64,000 bases of DNA from Streptomyces sp. NBC_01723 (GCF_036246005.1 NZ_CP109171.1:62001-126000), one strand, 5' to 3'. Shown: positions 24,680-33,768, counted from the first letter of the stretch. Translations and numbers: made by a program. Notes: a model not told the origin generated them from the sequence alone.

Positions 24680-25125
24680 TGTGCCATCCGGGATGGCGGC
24701 AGGCGATGTGCGCCGCGCAGCGTCTGCGGGACCTCGCGCAGGTGCGCCGCGTCCGCGACCGCATCGACCGGGACAGTACGCGGCCGCTGGACGTCGAGGC
24801 ACTCGCCCGCGCGGAGGGCCTGCCGGCCGGGCTGCTCGCCGCGCGGTTCCGGGAGGCCTACGGCCTGTCCCCGTACGCCTATGTGACGGTGCGGCGGGTG
24901 GAGCGGGCGATGGAACTGCTGCGCCAGGGCGAGCTGGGCACGGCGCAGCTCGCCCGGGCCGTGGGCTGCCCCTGCGCGCAGGTCCTCGCCGCCCGTTTCG
25001 CCGAACTGGCCGGCATGAGCGTCCAGGACTACCGCAGGCGGGCAGCGGCCGGCGCCGGCGGGCTGCCGTGGTGTGCGGGCCGGCCGGCGCCGCCGGACTC
25101 CCGCGCCCCGGCCCGGCCGGCGTGA
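24679..25125 (+). CDS. Short AraC-type helix-turn-helix protein
   Basis: A 148-aa protein consisting almost only of an AraC-type two-helix-turn-helix domain (RIDRDSTRPLDVEALARAEG, FREAYGLSPYAYVTVRRVERAMELLRQGE, QLARAVGCPCAQVLAARFAE, MSVQDYRRR). It contains several Cys (MCHPGWRQAMC near the start) that could sense redox or metal. ATG overlaps the VOC stop, so the two are coupled. It ends at a strong hairpin. Confidence 0.78.
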   Translation: MCHPGWRQAMCAAQRLRDLAQVRRVRDRIDRDSTRPLDVEALARAEGLPAGLLAARFREAYGLSPYAYVTVRRVERAMELLRQGELGTAQLARAVGCPCAQVLAARFAELAGMSVQDYRRRAAAGAGGLPWCAGRPAPPDSRAPARPA

Positions 25126-25139
25126 ACGCCCCCGGCCCG

Positions 25140-25179
25140 CCCGGGCCCGCCGGTCGCGGCACCGGCCGGCGGGCCCGGG
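25140..25179. terminator. Bidirectional hairpin terminator
   Basis: A perfect 14-bp stem (CCCGGGCCCGCCGG, arms 25140-25153 and 25166-25179) with a 12-nt loop between the convergent AraC-like and neocarzinostatin-like genes. Confidence 0.75.
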
Positions 25180-25203
25180 TCCGCGCACGGGCCTGCCGGG
25201 CGG

Positions 25204-25617
25204 TCAGAAGGAGATGCCGGTGCCGACCGGGCCGGTGGCCTCCAGGTAGGCGACCAGCTGGCAGGCCTGTGCGGCGCAGTCCACGGTGACGGTGGAACCG
25301 GTGCCGGTGCTCCAGTCGGTGGCCGTGAACTGCCGGCGCACGGTGTAGGGGGTGCGGAAGGTGCCGTCGGCTCCGACGGTGGCCCTGGCCAGGGTGTCGG
25401 TGCAGGTGGTGGCCTCCCGGCACTGCGAGACGGCGACCTCGGCGCCGGCCGGGAAGCCGGTGCCGGACACGGTCACCAACTGGCCGTCGGCCAGGCCGGC
25501 CGCGGGGGTGGCGGTCACGGCCGGGGCCGCGGAGGCCGGGGCGGCGGTGAAGGCGAGGGCGGCGACGGTGGCGGCGCCCAGCAGGCCGGACCTGGTCAGA
25601 CGCGAGCGGATCTGCAT
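25204..25617 (-). CDS. Secreted neocarzinostatin-family apoprotein-like protein
   Basis: A 137-aa protein with a signal peptide (MQIRSRLTRSG, hydrophobic core, ending APASA at residue 30) and a mature part of about 107 residues that matches enediyne apoproteins: it opens PAVTATPAAGLADGQLVTVSG, has cysteines at 66 and 72 and at 114 and 119, the latter pair in VDCAAQAC, and ends GISF. The second Cys pair has the same spacing as in neocarzinostatin. These apoproteins bind and stabilise a reactive chromophore. No enediyne PKS is present, so here it may bind the DNA-damaging polyketide, or be one of the family members with no ligand. ATG 25617 follows GGGGAGA. Confidence 0.85.
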   Translation of the reverse strand: MQIRSRLTRSGLLGAATVAALAFTAAPASAAPAVTATPAAGLADGQLVTVSGTGFPAGAEVAVSQCREATTCTDTLARATVGADGTFRTPYTVRRQFTATDWSTGTGSTVTVDCAAQACQLVAYLEATGPVGTGISF

Positions 25618-26239
25618 GGCTGGTCTCCCCAACGGGTGTGAGCGGAACGGCGCGTTCTGGTGATCACGCCTCACTCAGGGTCGGCGGCGGCGCATGAGAC
25701 CGGCTTGAGAACTCCTCAAGTGCCCGCCCAGCCGCGCTGGGGGGTACGGGTCACAGGCCGTCCTCGACGGCGGCGCAGGTGTGGTGCGGCCGCCCGCCGA
25801 GCCGGCGCCTGGTCTGCCGCACGGCCCACCCCGGGGCCGGATCACCGGGCCGCCCCGGGGTGGGGTGGGCTCAGTTCTTCCGGCTCGAGCGTTGCCGCTC
25901 CCCCACGGCGGCGGACCGGCTGCCGCAGCTGTGACCACGTTCCGGTCTCCGCGCTGGCGTGCACCCGTGGGACGGGTCTTGGCGGTGGGCGTCACCGGTG
26001 CGGGCACATCCACTTGTGGGCCTGGTCCCAGCACGCGGCCCGCCGCCGCGAAGTCGGGCGCCGCCTGCGCGATCCCCGTTTCGCCCCTGTGGAGACCTTC
26101 CGTTTCGGCCACCCGGACGCGGCCGCACTCTGGCTGGCGTCCCTGTGACGCGCACCGGCCGCGGGCGCGGCCGCACATGCTGCGCCGGCCGGAAAGATCC
26201 AGCGGCGGCACGCACCGCCCGGTCCCCGTTCTCGGGCCT
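25618..26239. other. 622-bp interval without a convincing gene
   Basis: I see no gene with a ribosome site and normal codon use here. A plus-strand frame ending at 26148 has a final stretch that looks coding (VGRRLRDPRFAPVETFRFGHP), which may be the 3' remnant of a lost gene, but its upstream part is low-complexity Arg/Pro. The promoters of the neocarzinostatin-like gene presumably lie at the left end. Confidence 0.4.
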
Positions 26240-27037
26240 TCAGGGCCGGGCACCGGGCTGGGGGCTGCCCAGCATGAAGCCCACGCCGCGCACGGTGACG
26301 ATCCAGCCGCTGTCGCCGAGTTTGCCGCGCAGGCTGCTGACGTGGGTGTCGACGGTGCGGCGGGACCAGGAGTCGCCCCAGATGCGCTGGAGGAGCTGTT
26401 TGCGGGGGACGACCGTGCCGGGGTGCGAGGCGAGCAGGCACAGCAGGTCGAACTCCTTGCGGGTCAGGGCGACTTCCTCGCCGCCGACGAGGACCTCGCG
26501 GGAGCCGGTGTCGATGTGCAGGAGGCCGTGGCGGATCTCGCGGGCGGCGGCGGGCTGCCACTCGGCGCGGCGTATCACGGCCTCGATGCGGGCCATCAGC
26601 TCGCGCAGGCCGTAGGGCTTGGCCACGTAGTCGTCGGCACCCGCCTGCAGGCCCAGGACGCAGTCGAGTTCGGAGGCGCGGGCGGTGACGATGATGACGG
26701 GCACCCGGCTGACGGCCCGCAGGGCCCGGCAGACCTCCAGGCCGTCCAGGTCGGGCAGTTCGAGGTCGAGGAGGACCAGGTCGGCGTCCTCGTGGGCGCG
26801 CAGCGCGTCGCCGCCGCGGCGTACGCCGAGGGCGTGGTGGCCGTGGCGGCGCAGCTGGGTCAGGAGCAGGTCGGCGCTGCCGGTGTCGGCGTCGACGACC
26901 AGGACGCGGCGCCCGGAGGGCCGGCTGAGGGCCGCCGCCGCGTGGGCGGCGGCCGGCTCGTGCCCGCCCGCGGTCCGCGGGGCGGCACGCTCGGGCGGGC
27001 GGGCGGCGAGCAAGGCCTGTGCCGGTGTGTGGGTCAT
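26240..27037 (-). CDS. Orphan OmpR/PhoB-type response regulator, atypical receiver (JadR1-like)
   Basis: A 265-aa regulator with a 40-residue N-terminal extension, a receiver domain and a winged-helix DNA-binding domain (ALTRKEFDLLCLLASHPG ... RIWGDSWSRRTVDTHVSSLRGKL ... IVTVRGVGFML). The phosphoacceptor is Asp91 in LLDLELPD, and the switch Thr and the Lys of AKPYG are present, but one of the two acidic pocket residues is lost (VVDADT instead of DDD). No histidine kinase is nearby. Atypical OmpR-type regulators such as JadR1 control angucycline clusters, often binding pathway products rather than being phosphorylated, so that role is inferred. ATG 27037 follows GGGGGAGG. Confidence 0.85.
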   Translation of the reverse strand: MTHTPAQALLAARPPERAAPRTAGGHEPAAAHAAAALSRPSGRRVLVVDADTGSADLLLTQLRRHGHHALGVRRGGDALRAHEDADLVLLDLELPDLDGLEVCRALRAVSRVPVIIVTARASELDCVLGLQAGADDYVAKPYGLRELMARIEAVIRRAEWQPAAAREIRHGLLHIDTGSREVLVGGEEVALTRKEFDLLCLLASHPGTVVPRKQLLQRIWGDSWSRRTVDTHVSSLRGKLGDSGWIVTVRGVGFMLGSPQPGARP

Positions 27038-27159
27038 GCCTCCCCCGGGGGGTCCGGTACGGCGGGCCGCGGGCGCGTGGGCGGCCCCCGGGGGGTGAAT
27101 CTAGGCACGCGCGGTGGAGTGCCGGTACAGCCCTGCTGGCCGTCTGGGCGGCGTGCCGG

Positions 27160-27564
27160 TCAGGGGGTGAGGACCCAGGCCGACTCGTGGCGGGTGAAGC
27201 CGATGTGCGGGTAGTAGCCGGCGGCCGCGGGCGCGGACAGCAGGACGAGTTTGGCGGCGGGTGCCGCGTCGCGGGTGGCGTTGATGAGGGCGCGGCCGAT
27301 GCCCAGGCGCTGGTGTGCGCGGACGACGGCGATGTCGCTGACGTAGGTGACGTAGGAGAAGTCGGAGACGGCGCGGACCAGGCCCAGCAGGGTGCCCTGT
27401 TCGTCGCGGGCGGCCAGGACGAGGTTGGCGCCGGCGAGCATGGCGGCGAAGCGTGCGCGGTCGGCCAGGGGGCGGCGGGCGCCGAGGCCGGAGTCGCGGT
27501 AGACGCGAAGGGCCTCGTCCAGGTCGAGGGCGGCGCCCGTGACGCGTTCAGTCTTCCAGCTCAT
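27160..27564 (-). CDS. GNAT acetyltransferase of the hydrazine cassette (FzmQ-like)
   Basis: A 134-aa GNAT protein with the acetyl-CoA motif AHQRLGIGRALI near residues 83-94 and a C-terminal YYPHIGF typical of small actinobacterial members. It starts 17 nt inside the end of the adenylosuccinate-lyase-like gene (ATG 27564, lyase stop 27548), so it is translationally coupled to it. In fosfazinomycin and kinamycin biosynthesis an N-acetyltransferase caps hydrazinosuccinate so that the lyase can release acetylhydrazine; this gene fits that step. The assignment rests on family and context, not on active-site evidence. Confidence 0.82.
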   Translation of the reverse strand: MSWKTERVTGAALDLDEALRVYRDSGLGARRPLADRARFAAMLAGANLVLAARDEQGTLLGLVRAVSDFSYVTYVSDIAVVRAHQRLGIGRALINATRDAAPAAKLVLLSAPAAAGYYPHIGFTRHESAWVLTP

Positions 27565-28834
27565 GCAGCTTCTCCAGTCGGGTGCGGATGACGTCGTGGT
27601 GGGTGAGGTAGCGCTCGGGGGCCAGGGCGGTGGTGTGGATGCCGTGGGCGGCCAGGGCGGCGCCGAAGTCCTCGCCGCCGGCGAGGGTGCGGTGGGCGGC
27701 GGCCTGCACGCTGCGGTAGGCGTGTTCGCGTTCCGTGCCGCCGGCGAGGAGGTCGGCGAGGACGGCGGAGCTGTAGAGGAGGCCGCCGGTGTCATCGAGG
27801 TGGGCGCGCATGCGGTCGGCGTCGACGGTGAGCGAGTCGACGAGGTCGGCGGCCCTGGTGACCTGGAAGTGGCCGACGCAGAGGCTGTCGGGCAGGATCA
27901 CCCGTTCCACGCTCTGGTGGGCGAGGTCGCGTTCGTGCCACAGGGCGACGTTCTCCAGGGCGGTGTCGGCGTAGCCGCGCAGCAGTCGGGCCAGGCCGCA
28001 CAGGCGTTCGCTGGTGGTGGGGTTGCGTTTGTGGGGCATGGCGCTGGAGCCCTGGTAGGCGCCGGTGCGGTGTTCCTCGACCTCGCGGACCTCGGTGCGC
28101 TGCAGCAGGCGCAGTTCCAGGGCGATCTGTTCGACGCAGGCGCCGAGGGTGGCCACGGCCTGCAGGAGCTGGGCGTGGCGGTCGCGGGCGACGACCTGGC
28201 TGGGTGCGGGTTCGGCGGCCAGGCCCAGGGCGGCCAGGACGTGTTCCTCCACGCGCGGGTCGATCAGGGCGTAGGTGCCCACGGAGCCGGAGACGGTGCC
28301 CACGGCGACGGCCTGGCGGGCGGCGGCGAGCCGGTGCAGGCTGCGGTCGACGGCGAAGGCGTGGGTGGCGAGTTTGTGGCCGAACGTGGTGGGTTCGGCG
28401 TGCATGCCGTGGGTGCGGCCGGCCATGACGGTGTCCCAGTGCTCCAGGGCGCGGCCGGTCAGGACGCGGCGCAGGCGCAGGGCGGCGGCGGTGAGCAGGT
28501 CGGTGGCGCGGGCCAGGGTGTGGCCCAGCGCGGTGTCGACGAGGTCGTAGCTGGTCATGCCGTGGTGCACCCAGCGGGCGGAGGGCTGGGGGATGTCCTC
28601 GCACCAGGCGGCGAGGAAGGAGAGCACCTCGTGGTCGCGTTCGCGTTCGATCTCCGCGACCCGCTCGGGGTCGGGTACGCGGGCACGGCGCATGTCCTGG
28701 ACGGCCCGGGCGGGGATGTGGCCGAGGTCGGCCTGGGCCTGGGAGGCGAGGATCTCCACCCGCGCCCAGGTGGCGTAGCGGGTGCGGTCGTCGAAGAGGC
28801 GGGCCATGTCGGGCAGCGTGTAGCGGGCAATCAT
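27548..28834 (-). CDS. Adenylosuccinate lyase-superfamily enzyme of the hydrazine cassette (FzmR-like)
   Basis: A 428-aa fumarase/aspartase-superfamily lyase. It carries HGMTSYDLVDTALGHTL, the general-acid region GRTHGMHAEPTTFGHKL and the superfamily signature GSSAMPHKRNP near residue 250. Purine adenylosuccinate lyase catalyses fumarate elimination; in hydrazine-forming clusters a homologue eliminates fumarate from N-acetylhydrazinosuccinate to give acetylhydrazine. The placement between GNAT and glutamine-synthetase-like genes supports that specialised role over a purine role. ATG 28834 follows GAAGGGCG. It is 32 nt downstream of the synthetase stop. Confidence 0.85.
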   Translation of the reverse strand: MIARYTLPDMARLFDDRTRYATWARVEILASQAQADLGHIPARAVQDMRRARVPDPERVAEIERERDHEVLSFLAAWCEDIPQPSARWVHHGMTSYDLVDTALGHTLARATDLLTAAALRLRRVLTGRALEHWDTVMAGRTHGMHAEPTTFGHKLATHAFAVDRSLHRLAAARQAVAVGTVSGSVGTYALIDPRVEEHVLAALGLAAEPAPSQVVARDRHAQLLQAVATLGACVEQIALELRLLQRTEVREVEEHRTGAYQGSSAMPHKRNPTTSERLCGLARLLRGYADTALENVALWHERDLAHQSVERVILPDSLCVGHFQVTRAADLVDSLTVDADRMRAHLDDTGGLLYSSAVLADLLAGGTEREHAYRSVQAAAHRTLAGGEDFGAALAAHGIHTTALAPERYLTHHDVIRTRLEKLHELED

Positions 28835-28866
28835 GCGACGCCCTTCGTCTGGGGGGGCGGGGGGGG

Positions 28867-30378
28867 TCAGTAGGCGCCGAAGTACTCGCGCTGTTCCCAC
28901 TCGGTGACCTGTCCGGGCGCCGGCGGGCAGGTGTGGCACCAGGCCTCGAAGCGGCGCAGTTCGCTCTCCTTCAGCTTGGCCAGGCAGGCCGCGAGCGGGT
29001 CGCCGAGCAGCCGGGCGGCACGGCCGGCGCGGAAGGCGTCCAGGGCCTCGCGCAGCCCCTGCGGTACGAGGCCGGCATCGCCCGGCACCGCGGCCCCGGC
29101 GGCCTCCACGGGTGCGGCCGGCGCAGCGATCCCCTCGAGGCCCGCGAACAGCTGGGCGGCGACGGCGAGATACGGATTGGCGCACGGCTCGCCGATCCGG
29201 TTCTCGATGTGCGCCCCGGCACCGCGGCCGACGACGCGGAGCATGGCGCTGCGGTCCTCCTCGCTCCAGCCGAGCCGGGTGGGCGCCAGGGTGTGCTCGG
29301 CGGCGAGCCGCCGGTAGCCGTTGACGGTGGGCACCGAGAGGAGGAACAGTTCGCGGGCCCAGTTCAGCAGCCCCTCCGCGTACGCCTTGCCGTGCGGGGA
29401 CAGCCCGCCGGAGGGGCCTTCGGTGCCGAAGAGGTTGGTGCCGGTGGTGAGGTCGGTGACCGACTGGTTGAGGTGCCAGCCACTGGGGTCGGCGGCGTCC
29501 AGGAGCGGTTGCGACATGAAGGAGGCGTGGTGTCCGCGTCGGGCGCACCAGCTCTTGGTGACCGTGCGGAAGAGCAGCATCGCGTCGGCGGTGTCCAGGG
29601 CGGACATCGGGGCGAACGTCGTCTCGACCTGGCCGGGCCCCGACTCGTGCTCCATCGACCTCAGCGGCAGGCCGAGGGCGAGCAGGTGCAGGGCGAGCGG
29701 GTCGGTGAGGGGGGCGACGGTGTCGTAGTACGCGTCGAGGTTGAACTGGTAGCCGGCGTTCAGGGCGGACACGCGCGGTGCCCCGCCCTGCAGCCCGAAG
29801 CCGTTGCCGGTGTTGCCGGGGGCGTCGTCGAGGCGCCGGGTGAGGTACCACTCGACCTCGAGGCCGAGGACGGGCGCGAGATCCCGCTCGGTGTACCGGT
29901 CGACGACGCGCCGCAGCACGGTCCGCGACGAGAGCGGGTGCGGGCTGCCGTCGCGCAGGTACTCGTCCCCGATGACCCAGGCGGTGCGTGCGTCGCCGCC
30001 CGGCAGCGGGTGGAAGGTGAGCGGGTCGGGGACCAGGACGAAGTTCCCGGCGCCGGCGATCTCGTCGACGCCGATGCCGTGGTCGCCGAGGAAGTCGACG
30101 GCGACGGCGTGTCCGGTGTCGAAGACGAACGGGCCGGGGCTGAAGTTCATGCCGTTGCGCAGCACGGTGCGGAACGCGTCGGCGGTGAGGGTCTTGGAAC
30201 GGGCCAGACCGTGCGGGTCGCCGAAGACGAGGCGCACGAAGTCGAGGCCGGCGAGGCTCGCCTCGACCCGCTCGGCCGCGGCGGTCCGGGCCTCGTCCCA
30301 CAGCCCGTGATCGGCCACGAACGAAGGCTGCCCGACACTGCCCTGCGCTGCGGGCGAGGACCATGACCTGGCGTACAT
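28867..30378 (-). CDS. Glutamine synthetase-like ligase of the hydrazine cassette (FzmN-like)
   Basis: A 503-aa glutamine-synthetase-fold enzyme. The N-terminal beta-grasp part contains FVRLVFGDPHGLARSKTL, the metal-binding region VLGLEVEWYL, the substrate loop SGWHLNQSVTDL and the C-terminal ENRIGEPCANPYLAVA, all family landmarks. In the fosfazinomycin/kinamycin scheme such a ligase joins acetylhydrazine to the gamma-carboxyl of glutamate with ATP, making the glutamyl carrier. It is unlike housekeeping GlnA in many positions and sits inside the cassette. ATG 30378 follows AAAGGAC; the amidase lies 26 nt upstream. Confidence 0.85.
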   Translation of the reverse strand: MYARSWSSPAAQGSVGQPSFVADHGLWDEARTAAAERVEASLAGLDFVRLVFGDPHGLARSKTLTADAFRTVLRNGMNFSPGPFVFDTGHAVAVDFLGDHGIGVDEIAGAGNFVLVPDPLTFHPLPGGDARTAWVIGDEYLRDGSPHPLSSRTVLRRVVDRYTERDLAPVLGLEVEWYLTRRLDDAPGNTGNGFGLQGGAPRVSALNAGYQFNLDAYYDTVAPLTDPLALHLLALGLPLRSMEHESGPGQVETTFAPMSALDTADAMLLFRTVTKSWCARRGHHASFMSQPLLDAADPSGWHLNQSVTDLTTGTNLFGTEGPSGGLSPHGKAYAEGLLNWARELFLLSVPTVNGYRRLAAEHTLAPTRLGWSEEDRSAMLRVVGRGAGAHIENRIGEPCANPYLAVAAQLFAGLEGIAAPAAPVEAAGAAVPGDAGLVPQGLREALDAFRAGRAARLLGDPLAACLAKLKESELRRFEAWCHTCPPAPGQVTEWEQREYFGAY

Positions 30379-30404
30379 GGGAACGTCCTTTCCACGGGCG
30401 TGCG

Positions 30405-31793
30405 TCATCGGGCGATCGCGGGTTCCGGCACGCGCGCGCCCGGCGGGACCGGTGTGCCGAGGTCGGCCTCCAGGCGTCCGGCGAGCTGCACGACCAGGTC
30501 GTCGGCGCCGACCGGACCGACCAGCTGGACACCCACCGGCAGGCCGGCGCGGGTGAGTCCGGCGGGCAGCGACAGGGCCGGCTGGCCGGTCATGTTGAAG
30601 GGGTACGAGGCGGGTGCCCAGGCCAGCCACTGAAGGTCCCGGGCATCGGCCGCCCAGGGCGGACCGACGGCGTCGGCGGCGAACGGCTCGACCGCAACGG
30701 TGGCCATGGCGAGGATGTCGTAGCGGTCCATGACCGTGCGCAGGGTGGCGCGCAGGTTCTGGCGGACCTCCTCGGCACGGATCACGTCGGCGCCCCCGAG
30801 GGTGCGTCCGTGCCGGATCACCGCCAGGCGGCCGGGGTCGGCCCGCTCGTCGTCCTCGGGACGGGCCCCGGCCGCCTCGGAGGCGGCGAGGAGGTCGACG
30901 AGCGCGGGGTACAGGTGGGTGCAGCGCACCTCGACGTCCTCGACCAGGTGTCCCTGGTCCGTCAGGGCCAGGCGGGCCTGTTCGGTGACGCGGCGGACCT
31001 CGCCGGCGGTGCCGTCGTACTCGATCCAGCCGATCCGCAGCGCCCGCGCGGTGCGTGGCGCGTCGAGGGAGCCGAGGCCGGAGTCGGGGTCGGCCGGGTG
31101 CGGACCGGCCATGACCTGCGCGAGCAGCGCGGCGTCGGCGACGGTGCGGGCGATGGGGCCCTGGTGGGCGAGACGGTCGGCGCTGTTGGGCACGTACGGG
31201 ATGCGGCCGAGGGACGGCTTGAAGCCGACGACGCCGCAGAACGCCGCCGGTATCCGGATCGACCCGGACCCGTCGGTACCGAGGGCCGCGTCGCACAGGC
31301 CCGTCGCCACGGCGGCGGCGGCGCCGCCGCTGGAGCCGCCCGCGGTCAGGCGGGGGTCGTAGGGGTTGCGGGTGGGCGGGGCGACGCGGCTGACCGTCGA
31401 GGCGCTCCAGCCGTACTCGGAGGTGGCGGTCTTGCCGACGACGACGGCACCGGCGGCGCGCAGCCGGGCCACCGCGGGCGCATCCTCACGGGGACGGTCG
31501 TTGGGCAGCAGCGAGCCCCGCCGGGTGGGCAGGTGACGGGTCTGCAGCAGGTCCTTCACGGAGACGGTGGTCCCGAGCAGCGGCATGGTCCGCCAGGCGT
31601 CGGCGCCGAGTTCCCGGATACGGGCGTCCGCGCGCCGTGCGGCGCGCAGTGCCTCCTCGCCCGCAACGGCCACGTACGCCTCGAGGGTGTCGCGCTCGCG
31701 CGCCGCGCTCAGGACGGCGGCGGTGTGTTCGACGGCGGACACCTCGCCCCGCCGCAGGAGTTCCCTGGTGCGGCTGACGCCGTGGGCGGTCAT
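30405..31793 (-). CDS. Amidase-signature hydrolase of the hydrazine cassette (FzmO-like)
   Basis: A 462-aa amidase-signature enzyme with the complete Ser-cisSer-Lys triad: Lys80 in VSVKDLL, cis-Ser154 in TAGGSSGGAAAA and nucleophile Ser178 in GTDGSGSIRIPA. In the known hydrazide pathways an amidase removes the acetyl cap from glutamyl-acetylhydrazide to give glutamylhydrazide, or cleaves the carrier later. It lies between the 654-aa unknown protein (10 nt upstream) and the ligase, all on one transcript. ATG 31793 follows AAGGGAG. Confidence 0.87.
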   Translation of the reverse strand: MTAHGVSRTRELLRRGEVSAVEHTAAVLSAARERDTLEAYVAVAGEEALRAARRADARIRELGADAWRTMPLLGTTVSVKDLLQTRHLPTRRGSLLPNDRPREDAPAVARLRAAGAVVVGKTATSEYGWSASTVSRVAPPTRNPYDPRLTAGGSSGGAAAAVATGLCDAALGTDGSGSIRIPAAFCGVVGFKPSLGRIPYVPNSADRLAHQGPIARTVADAALLAQVMAGPHPADPDSGLGSLDAPRTARALRIGWIEYDGTAGEVRRVTEQARLALTDQGHLVEDVEVRCTHLYPALVDLLAASEAAGARPEDDERADPGRLAVIRHGRTLGGADVIRAEEVRQNLRATLRTVMDRYDILAMATVAVEPFAADAVGPPWAADARDLQWLAWAPASYPFNMTGQPALSLPAGLTRAGLPVGVQLVGPVGADDLVVQLAGRLEADLGTPVPPGARVPEPAIAR

Positions 31794-31803
31794 CGGTCTC
31801 CCT

Positions 31804-33768
31804 TCACGACGCTCGGCGTTCCTGGCCGGCCGCGGACGCGGGTTGCCGGCCGGTGACGGCGCTCCAGTGCCAGCCGGCGTCGAACGCGGTGACCTCGAGG
31901 TCCGTTCCGGCGGCGACGAGCCCGGCGGCCAGCGAGGTGGCGCGGGCGATGAACCCCGACACCCGGTGGGCGGCGAGCAGGTCCTGCTCGCCGAACGGGT
32001 CCCCGGCGCAGCGCAGCAGTCTGAGGTCCATGAAGCCGTCGAAGCGGCGGCCGTCGACCTCGACGGACTGCGGGGAGCGCAGCGAGAAGCGCACGTTGTT
32101 GCTGACGTGCCCGTGGTGGTGCTGGTCCGAGAAGAACGCGACGTCCGGGATGAGGGGCGGCACGAAGTGGTCGCGGGCCACCACCTCGGGCACCCTGGGC
32201 AGATTGCCGGCGACGAAGTGCCAGGAGTTGTACTGCATGCGCGAGGACATCGCCCAGGCGGCGTCGGCGAGTGCGGCTTCGGAGCCGCCGAAGTGGGCGG
32301 CGGCCGCCGGCCGCGGCACCACGCAGCAGAAGAAGTGCGTGATGTCCCAGTCGCAGATCTCCGCCCAGCTCCCGCCGCGCAGCGCGCGCACCAGGTCCGG
32401 CAGTGAGCGCATGCCGCGGCTCATCGCGAAGTCGGCACCGAAGGCGTCGACGGTGGCGGCCACGGTCTCGTACACCAGGGACTCCAGGCCGGTGCCGAAG
32501 GCTCCGTGCGGTTCGGCGAGCCAGCCGGGCGCGGCGGCCAGCTCCCGGCCGAGTTCGGCGAGCGTGCCGCCGGCCAGCGGCAGCCTCGCGCGCAGGCGTT
32601 CGGCGACGGCGTCCTCGCGGGCCCCGGCGACGGGCCCCGCAGGAGCGGCCACCCGTTCCACCTTGTGCATCAGGACCCCGTGGATCTCGCGGTACAACTG
32701 GGCGCGCCCACCCAGCTCCCGGCGTCGCTCGCGCAGCGCCACGGCGAGCCGGTCCAGGTCGGCGACGCGCCGCGAGGCCGCCGCGGGCACGGGTTCGGGC
32801 CCGGGTACGGCGTTGTAGGCGCGGCGCACCCGCTCCAGCGTGTACGCGACGTGGTCGACGGTCAGCTGGGTGCCGTTGGCCTCTTCGATCCGTCCGAAGC
32901 CGGCCGAGTGGATGAGCAGGGTCAGGCAGACGACGAGCTGGACGTCCTGGTCCGACCACAGGTCGAACGGGAGGTCTTGCAGCGCGCTCAGCGCGCAGTC
33001 GGGGTGGCCGGGCCACAGGGTCTTGCCGGTCAGCGTGTTCTGCCCCCGGAAGTTCGTGTACTGCGTGTCCTCCTGGTGGAGGACGAACGGTGCGGTGCGC
33101 AGCGCCGCCTCCCGGGCCTGGTCGACCAGCGCGGCCCGGCCCTCGGGACCCTGCCCGGCCAGCCACAAGCGGCAGTCGGCGACGCTGTCGGCACTGTGCT
33201 GCCGGGCGCGCTCGAGTTCGCGCCGGTAGGCGGCGAGCGCGGCGCGGTCGTACGGCACGCGGAGCACTCCGCCGACCAGGTCGCGGGGGTCCAGGGGGCG
33301 GGCGCCGGGCGTGCGCAGGGCGATGCGGCCGTTGGTGGTGAGCCCGATCTCGCCGAGGAAGGCGGGGCGTCCGGACAGACGGGAGGCCGATCGCGCGGGC
33401 GCTGCCGCACGGGCCCCGGGCGAGTCGGCGGGGCTGTCACCGAGGTCGTCCGGGTCACGCCAGCTCAGGCCGAACAGCGCGAGGAGGGCCGCCTGTTCCG
33501 CACGGTTCAGGGCCCGCAACGGGACGTCCGCGGGGACGTGTCCGTCGAGGGTGAGCAGGACGTCGAGCGCGGCTCGCGGGTCCCCGGCCTCGCTCGCCCG
33601 TCGCCACACGCGTCGCAGCAGCCCGGAAAACCCCGCGTCGGGGTCGCTCACCCGGTCCGGCTTGGCCGTGCTGCCGGCGGGGGTGCCGAGCCGGCTGGGA
33701 CGGCGGCTGATTCGCTTCCTCGCGTTGGCGGCGCGGCGGGATTCGGGGCGCCCCGCGGGCTCCTTCAT
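31804..33768 (-). CDS. 654-aa protein of unknown function, cassette-specific; candidate N-N bond-forming factor
   Basis: I do not recognise a catalytic family. The protein starts with a basic tail (RRAANARKRISRRPSR), then a soluble, mostly helical body with no membrane segments. Notable are DTQYTNFRGQNTLTGKTLWPGHPDC, DWDITHFFCCVV and a His-rich stretch FFSDQHHHGHVSNN near residue 560, which could bind metal. Its ATG (33768) overlaps the ferredoxin stop by 4 nt, so the two proteins are made together and may form a redox pair. A large uncharacterised protein beside a ferredoxin recurs, as I recall, in diazo/hydrazide clusters; the N-N bond-forming step is otherwise unassigned here, so that role is proposed only as an inference. 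Confidence 0.7.
   Translation of the reverse strand: MKEPAGRPESRRAANARKRISRRPSRLGTPAGSTAKPDRVSDPDAGFSGLLRRVWRRASEAGDPRAALDVLLTLDGHVPADVPLRALNRAEQAALLALFGLSWRDPDDLGDSPADSPGARAAAPARSASRLSGRPAFLGEIGLTTNGRIALRTPGARPLDPRDLVGGVLRVPYDRAALAAYRRELERARQHSADSVADCRLWLAGQGPEGRAALVDQAREAALRTAPFVLHQEDTQYTNFRGQNTLTGKTLWPGHPDCALSALQDLPFDLWSDQDVQLVVCLTLLIHSAGFGRIEEANGTQLTVDHVAYTLERVRRAYNAVPGPEPVPAAASRRVADLDRLAVALRERRRELGGRAQLYREIHGVLMHKVERVAAPAGPVAGAREDAVAERLRARLPLAGGTLAELGRELAAAPGWLAEPHGAFGTGLESLVYETVAATVDAFGADFAMSRGMRSLPDLVRALRGGSWAEICDWDITHFFCCVVPRPAAAAHFGGSEAALADAAWAMSSRMQYNSWHFVAGNLPRVPEVVARDHFVPPLIPDVAFFSDQHHHGHVSNNVRFSLRSPQSVEVDGRRFDGFMDLRLLRCAGDPFGEQDLLAAHRVSGFIARATSLAAGLVAAGTDLEVTAFDAGWHWSAVTGRQPASAAGQERRAS

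Noticed and set aside
25660..26148. Plus-strand frame upstream of the response regulator
   Set aside because: Its 3' end looks protein-like but most of it is Arg/Pro low complexity with no ribosome site; at most a remnant.
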